DNA of 34,374 bases from Egerieimonas sp900552095. Its GTDB lineage: Bacteria > Bacillota > Clostridia > Lachnospirales > Lachnospiraceae. Every line of letters begins with the position of its first letter. Within the stretch, counting starts at the first letter, position 1. Where the stretch lies: assembly GCA_902469965.1 (NCBI GenBank), contig CABREP010000021.1, forward strand, positions 1-34,374, read 5' to 3'. The translations under genes and the position numbers were made by a program. A model generated the notes under the pieces. It saw only the letters and a program-made list of their open reading frames with translations, searched no databases and had not been told where the DNA came from. Shown here piece after piece: positions 31,630-34,374 of the stretch.

Positions 31630-32922
31630 CTATGGCAGAGTCACAAGTCCCGCATCCACCATCTTCTGCAGACTCATCAGAATCCCAAAACGCCCGTGCT
31701 CCCAGGTCAGGCCGCCCTGAAAGTACACCGTATAAGGCGGTTTGATAGGGCCGTCCGCAGACAGTTCAATGGAAGATCCCTGAACAAATGCGCCGGCTGC
31801 CATAATCACATCACTGTCATAACCGGGCATCGCCCATGGTTCCGGCGTTACATGGCTGTCCACAGGAGCCGCCGCCTGGATCCCCTGGCAGAAAGCGATC
31901 ACATGTTCCGGCTTTCCAAAAGTCACCGCCTGAATAATATCATGGCGGGACTCTCTTCCGTCCGGACAGACCAAAAAGCCGAGACGCTCATAGATATTGG
32001 CAGCAAAAATGGCCGATTTCAGTGCGTTTGCCGTCACTACCGGAGCCATAAAAAATCCCTGATAAAAAGCCTGATTGACACCGAGGGTAGCGCCCACTTC
32101 TCCGCCCAGACCCGGACAGGTCATGCGATAAGCTGCCTGATCCACATATTCCTTCTTTCCGGCGATATAACCGCCGATCGGAGCAAGGCCGCCACCGGGA
32201 TTTTTGATCAGAGATCCCACAACCAGATCTGCCCCCACATCGGAGGGTTCCAGTTCTTCCACAAACTCCCCGTAGCAGTTATCCACCATACAGATCACGT
32301 CCGGTTTCACAGATTTAATAAAAGAAATCAGTTCCCCGATCTGCGCTACTGAAAAGGTGGGCCGCGTCAGATAACCTTTGGATCGCTGGATCTCCACCAG
32401 ACGGGTCTTCTCACCGATAGCATCCCGGATCGCCGGATAATCAAACCCTCCGTCCGGAAGCAGTTCCACCTGACGATAGGTAATCCCGAACTCAGCGAGC
32501 GAACCTTTAGAAGGACGGATTCCGATCACTTCCTCCAGTGTATCATAAGGTTTCCCTACCGGGGAGAGGATCTCATCTCCAGGGCGCAGATTACCCGCCA
32601 GTGCAATAGCCAGTGCGTGTGTCCCACAGGCAATCAGGGGACGCACCAGACAGGCCTCAGTATGAAAAGTTTCCGCATAAACCCGCTCCAGAGTCTCCCT
32701 GCCCGGGTCATCATATCCGTAACCGGTACTGCTTCCCAGACACTCCGCGCTGACTCTGCATTTCTGCATGGCTCCCACCACTTTCAGCTGGTTATACTCC
32801 GCCGTCTCATCAATCCCGGCAAAACGCTCTTTTAACCCTTTTTCTATTTTTTCTCCAAAAGCCAGAACCTGCGGGGAAATCCCCAGACTCTGGTACAGCT
32901 TTTGCTTTCTTTCCTGATTCAT
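31630..32922 (-). CDS. Methionine gamma-lyase family PLP enzyme (YnbB-like)
   Basis: This 430-residue fold-type I PLP enzyme has the cofactor lysine in SLIKNPGGGLAPIGGY, upstream VCMVDNCYGEFVE (the aspartate that contacts PLP) and TGYGYDDPGRETLERVYAE. It belongs to the family once called aluminium resistance proteins (PF06838). The actual substrate is not known. Its start overlaps the miaA stop by four bases (ATGA), an arrangement common in Firmicutes. Confidence 0.9.
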   Translation of the reverse strand: MNQERKQKLYQSLGISPQVLAFGEKIEKGLKERFAGIDETAEYNQLKVVGAMQKCRVSAECLGSSTGYGYDDPGRETLERVYAETFHTEACLVRPLIACGTHALAIALAGNLRPGDEILSPVGKPYDTLEEVIGIRPSKGSLAEFGITYRQVELLPDGGFDYPAIRDAIGEKTRLVEIQRSKGYLTRPTFSVAQIGELISFIKSVKPDVICMVDNCYGEFVEELEPSDVGADLVVGSLIKNPGGGLAPIGGYIAGKKEYVDQAAYRMTCPGLGGEVGATLGVNQAFYQGFFMAPVVTANALKSAIFAANIYERLGFLVCPDGRESRHDIIQAVTFGKPEHVIAFCQGIQAAAPVDSHVTPEPWAMPGYDSDVIMAAGAFVQGSSIELSADGPIKPPYTVYFQGGLTWEHGRFGILMSLQKMVDAGLVTLP

Positions 32923-33869
32923 TGGTCCATCTCCTGTTTTTCCTTCCAGATTTTTATCATTTGTTCCAAAATAGCGCGCTCATCCCCGCCAAATACTCCC
33001 CGCTCCAGCCAGATCACATCCGCTTCCCGCTTAAACCAGGTAATCTGTCTCTTGGCAAAATGCCGGGTATCCCGCTTCAAAGTATAAACAGCTTCCTCCA
33101 AAGAACATCTTCCGTCCAGATAATCCAGCAGCTCTTTATAGCCCAGTCCCTGCATGGAAACCATATCCCTGGTACATCCCCGGTCTTTCAGCGCTTTCAC
33201 TTCATCCAGAAGCCCCTCTTCCATCATCTTATCCACCCGGGCATCAATTCTCTCATAAAGTTCTTTCCGGTCATCATTCAGGACAAAATATGCAAAACAG
33301 TAAGGACTCTTCTTTTCCCGCTCCCGCCGGTTATGTTCAGAAATTTTCTCTCCCGTGAGATGATAAAATTCAAGCGCCCGGATCACCCGTTTTTTATTGT
33401 TGGCATGGATCTCCCCGGCAGCTTCCGGATCAACCCGGCGAAGCTGCTCGTGAAGAAAAAGAGCGCCTTTTTCCTCAACCGTCCGCTCCAGGCCTTCCCG
33501 GTAAGCCGGATCGCCCTCATTTTCTGTAAAATCAATATCCCGGACAATTGCTTGGATATAGAAGCCTGTGCCGCCCACTAGAATCGGGATCCGTCCCCTG
33601 CTGTAGATCTCCTTCATAGCCGCCTTTGCCATCTCCTGAAACTTTACCACATGGAAAGCCTCTTCCGGATCCAGAACATCGATCAGGTGATGGGGAACCC
33701 CCTCCATCTCTTCCGGACGTATCTTGGCTGAGCCAATATCCATATGGCGGTACACCTGCATAGAATCAGCAGAAATGATTTCTCCGTTCACTTTTTTCGC
33801 CAGAGCAATGGAAAGCCGGGTCTTCCCCACAGCTGTGGGACCGGTCAGTATGATCAAAGGTTTTTTCAT
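32919..33869 (-). CDS. miaA: tRNA dimethylallyltransferase MiaA
   Basis: This 316-residue enzyme adds a dimethylallyl group to A37 of tRNAs reading UNN codons. The P-loop GPTAVGKTRLSIALA (10-24) and the SADSMQVYRHMDIGSAK block are present. ILVGGTGFYIQAI and a C-terminal RDTRHFAKRQITWFKRE also match. It begins eight bases after mutL, the usual neighbour in Firmicutes. Length typical. Confidence 0.96.
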   Translation of the reverse strand: MKKPLIILTGPTAVGKTRLSIALAKKVNGEIISADSMQVYRHMDIGSAKIRPEEMEGVPHHLIDVLDPEEAFHVVKFQEMAKAAMKEIYSRGRIPILVGGTGFYIQAIVRDIDFTENEGDPAYREGLERTVEEKGALFLHEQLRRVDPEAAGEIHANNKKRVIRALEFYHLTGEKISEHNRREREKKSPYCFAYFVLNDDRKELYERIDARVDKMMEEGLLDEVKALKDRGCTRDMVSMQGLGYKELLDYLDGRCSLEEAVYTLKRDTRHFAKRQITWFKREADVIWLERGVFGGDERAILEQMIKIWKEKQEMDQ

Positions 33870-33877
33870 CTTGCCTC

Positions 33878-34374
33878 CTACACAATCCGCTTAAATTTCT
33901 TCTCCAGTTCATATTTACTCATAGAGATGATCGTAGGTCTTCCATGAGGACAGTGATATGGATTTTCCAGCGTCATCAGTTCATCGATCAGCCTTCTGGC
34001 TTCCTGCTCGGAAAGTCGGTTGTTTCCTTTTACTGCCGCTTTACAGGCCATAGAAGCTGCCTTCTCTGTGAGAAGTTCTGCCGGCTCCTGACCCTGCCGT
34101 CCGCTTTCCAGACTGTTCAGAAGTTCCAGAAAGAGAGATTCCTCCGCAATTCCAAAGAGATTATAAGGAACCGCCCGGATGCTGTACTCTCTCCCTCCGA
34201 AAGATTCAATCTCAAATCCAAACGAAGCAAAAACATCCATATACTCCCTTAAAACAGTCTCTTCCTGCAGAGTCACGGACACGATCAGAGGAGGAGAAAG
34301 AATCTGAGAAGTGATTTTCTTCTCCTTCAGTTCCTGCAGGATCCGCTCATAGAGAACTTTTTCGTGAGCCGCAT
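33878..34374 (-). CDS. mutL: DNA mismatch repair protein MutL, C-terminal part
   Basis: The window ends inside this gene; about 164 C-terminal residues are present, open to the edge. The first visible residues AAHEKVLYERI are the end of the DQHAAHE metal-binding motif of MutL proteins with an endonuclease domain. ACKAAVKGNNRLSEQEARRL and the C-terminal CPHGRP zinc-site motif support this. An internal ATG/GTG at 34282 is not the start. This MutL should nick DNA itself, as expected in bacteria lacking MutH. Confidence 0.94.
   Translation of the reverse strand, partial: AAHEKVLYERILQELKEKKITSQILSPPLIVSVTLQEETVLREYMDVFASFGFEIESFGGREYSIRAVPYNLFGIAEESLFLELLNSLESGRQGQEPAELLTEKAASMACKAAVKGNNRLSEQEARRLIDELMTLENPYHCPHGRPTIISMSKYELEKKFKRIV

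Noticed and set aside
31075..32352. 425-codon open frame on the + strand opposite the flavoprotein and PLP lyase genes
   Set aside because: Arg, His and Ser-rich composition typical of antisense frames, no start signal, and it spans two real minus-strand genes.
1..34374. CRISPR arrays, tRNA or rRNA genes, complete insertion sequences
   Set aside because: No regularly spaced repeats, no cloverleaf or rRNA-like segments, and no transposase were seen on either strand.

Overview
This is about 34 kb of core chromosome from a low-to-mid GC Firmicute. It is most likely a gut Lachnospiraceae (Clostridia; Blautia, Dorea or Mediterraneibacter relatives). The basis is a Firmicutes-type L27 with a cleavable N-terminus next to its protease Prp, the order rplU-prp-rpmA-obg-yhbY-nadD-yqeK-rsfS, a lexA/LysM divergent pair, a sepF-ylmH operon with a HlyD-like gene, a radC-mre-mrdA-min-rodA-mgsA cluster, and strong GGAGG ribosome binding sites throughout. 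No rRNA, tRNA, CRISPR array or complete insertion sequence was seen.

Layout. (a) 1-4682, + strand: the end of a DegV gene, then a ribosome/GTPase operon with its own promoter and an apparent L21-type leader. obg carries a one-base frameshift near its end. (b) About 4683-5957: an AT-rich island between rsfS and lexA. It holds one unrecognised 243-256 aa gene, a possible decayed fragment on the other strand and two perfect inverted repeats. (c) 5958-8400: lexA (-), a divergent LysM membrane protein that looks SOS-controlled, and a tyrosine recombinase. (d) 8422-11891: dtd and an AI-2E transporter (-), a TtcA-like tRNA thiolation enzyme (+), and a cytidylate-kinase-like protein (-). (e) 11967-17996, - strand: hlyD-like, yggS, sepF, ylmH, aroB, lspA, rluD. 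(f) 18141-18889: a small DUF378 membrane protein (+) and a small P-loop protein (-). (g) 19007-28734, - strand: radC, mreB, mreC, mreD, mrdA, minD, minE, rodA, mgsA and a D,D-carboxypeptidase, which is a cell-elongation and division-site cluster. (h) 28820-34374, - strand: mutL (partial), miaA, a methionine gamma-lyase-like gene and two flavoprotein genes, tightly overlapped.

How the genes work together. The left part makes and matures the large ribosomal subunit (L21, L27, Prp, Obg, YhbY, RsfS). The middle joins the SOS response to a division inhibitor. The two long minus-strand operons combine cell-wall synthesis, septum placement (SepF, MinDE) and tRNA/rRNA modification.

Most unusual points: the frameshifted obg; two genes (the island ORF and radC) whose best start site has a good Shine-Dalgarno sequence but ATA where ATG is expected; an MreB with altered ATP-site motifs; a 976-residue PBP2 with a large insertion; minD-minE with no minC beside them; and the unrecognised island gene. 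I did not find a complete, clearly new multi-gene system. The island at 4683-5957 is the best place to look.
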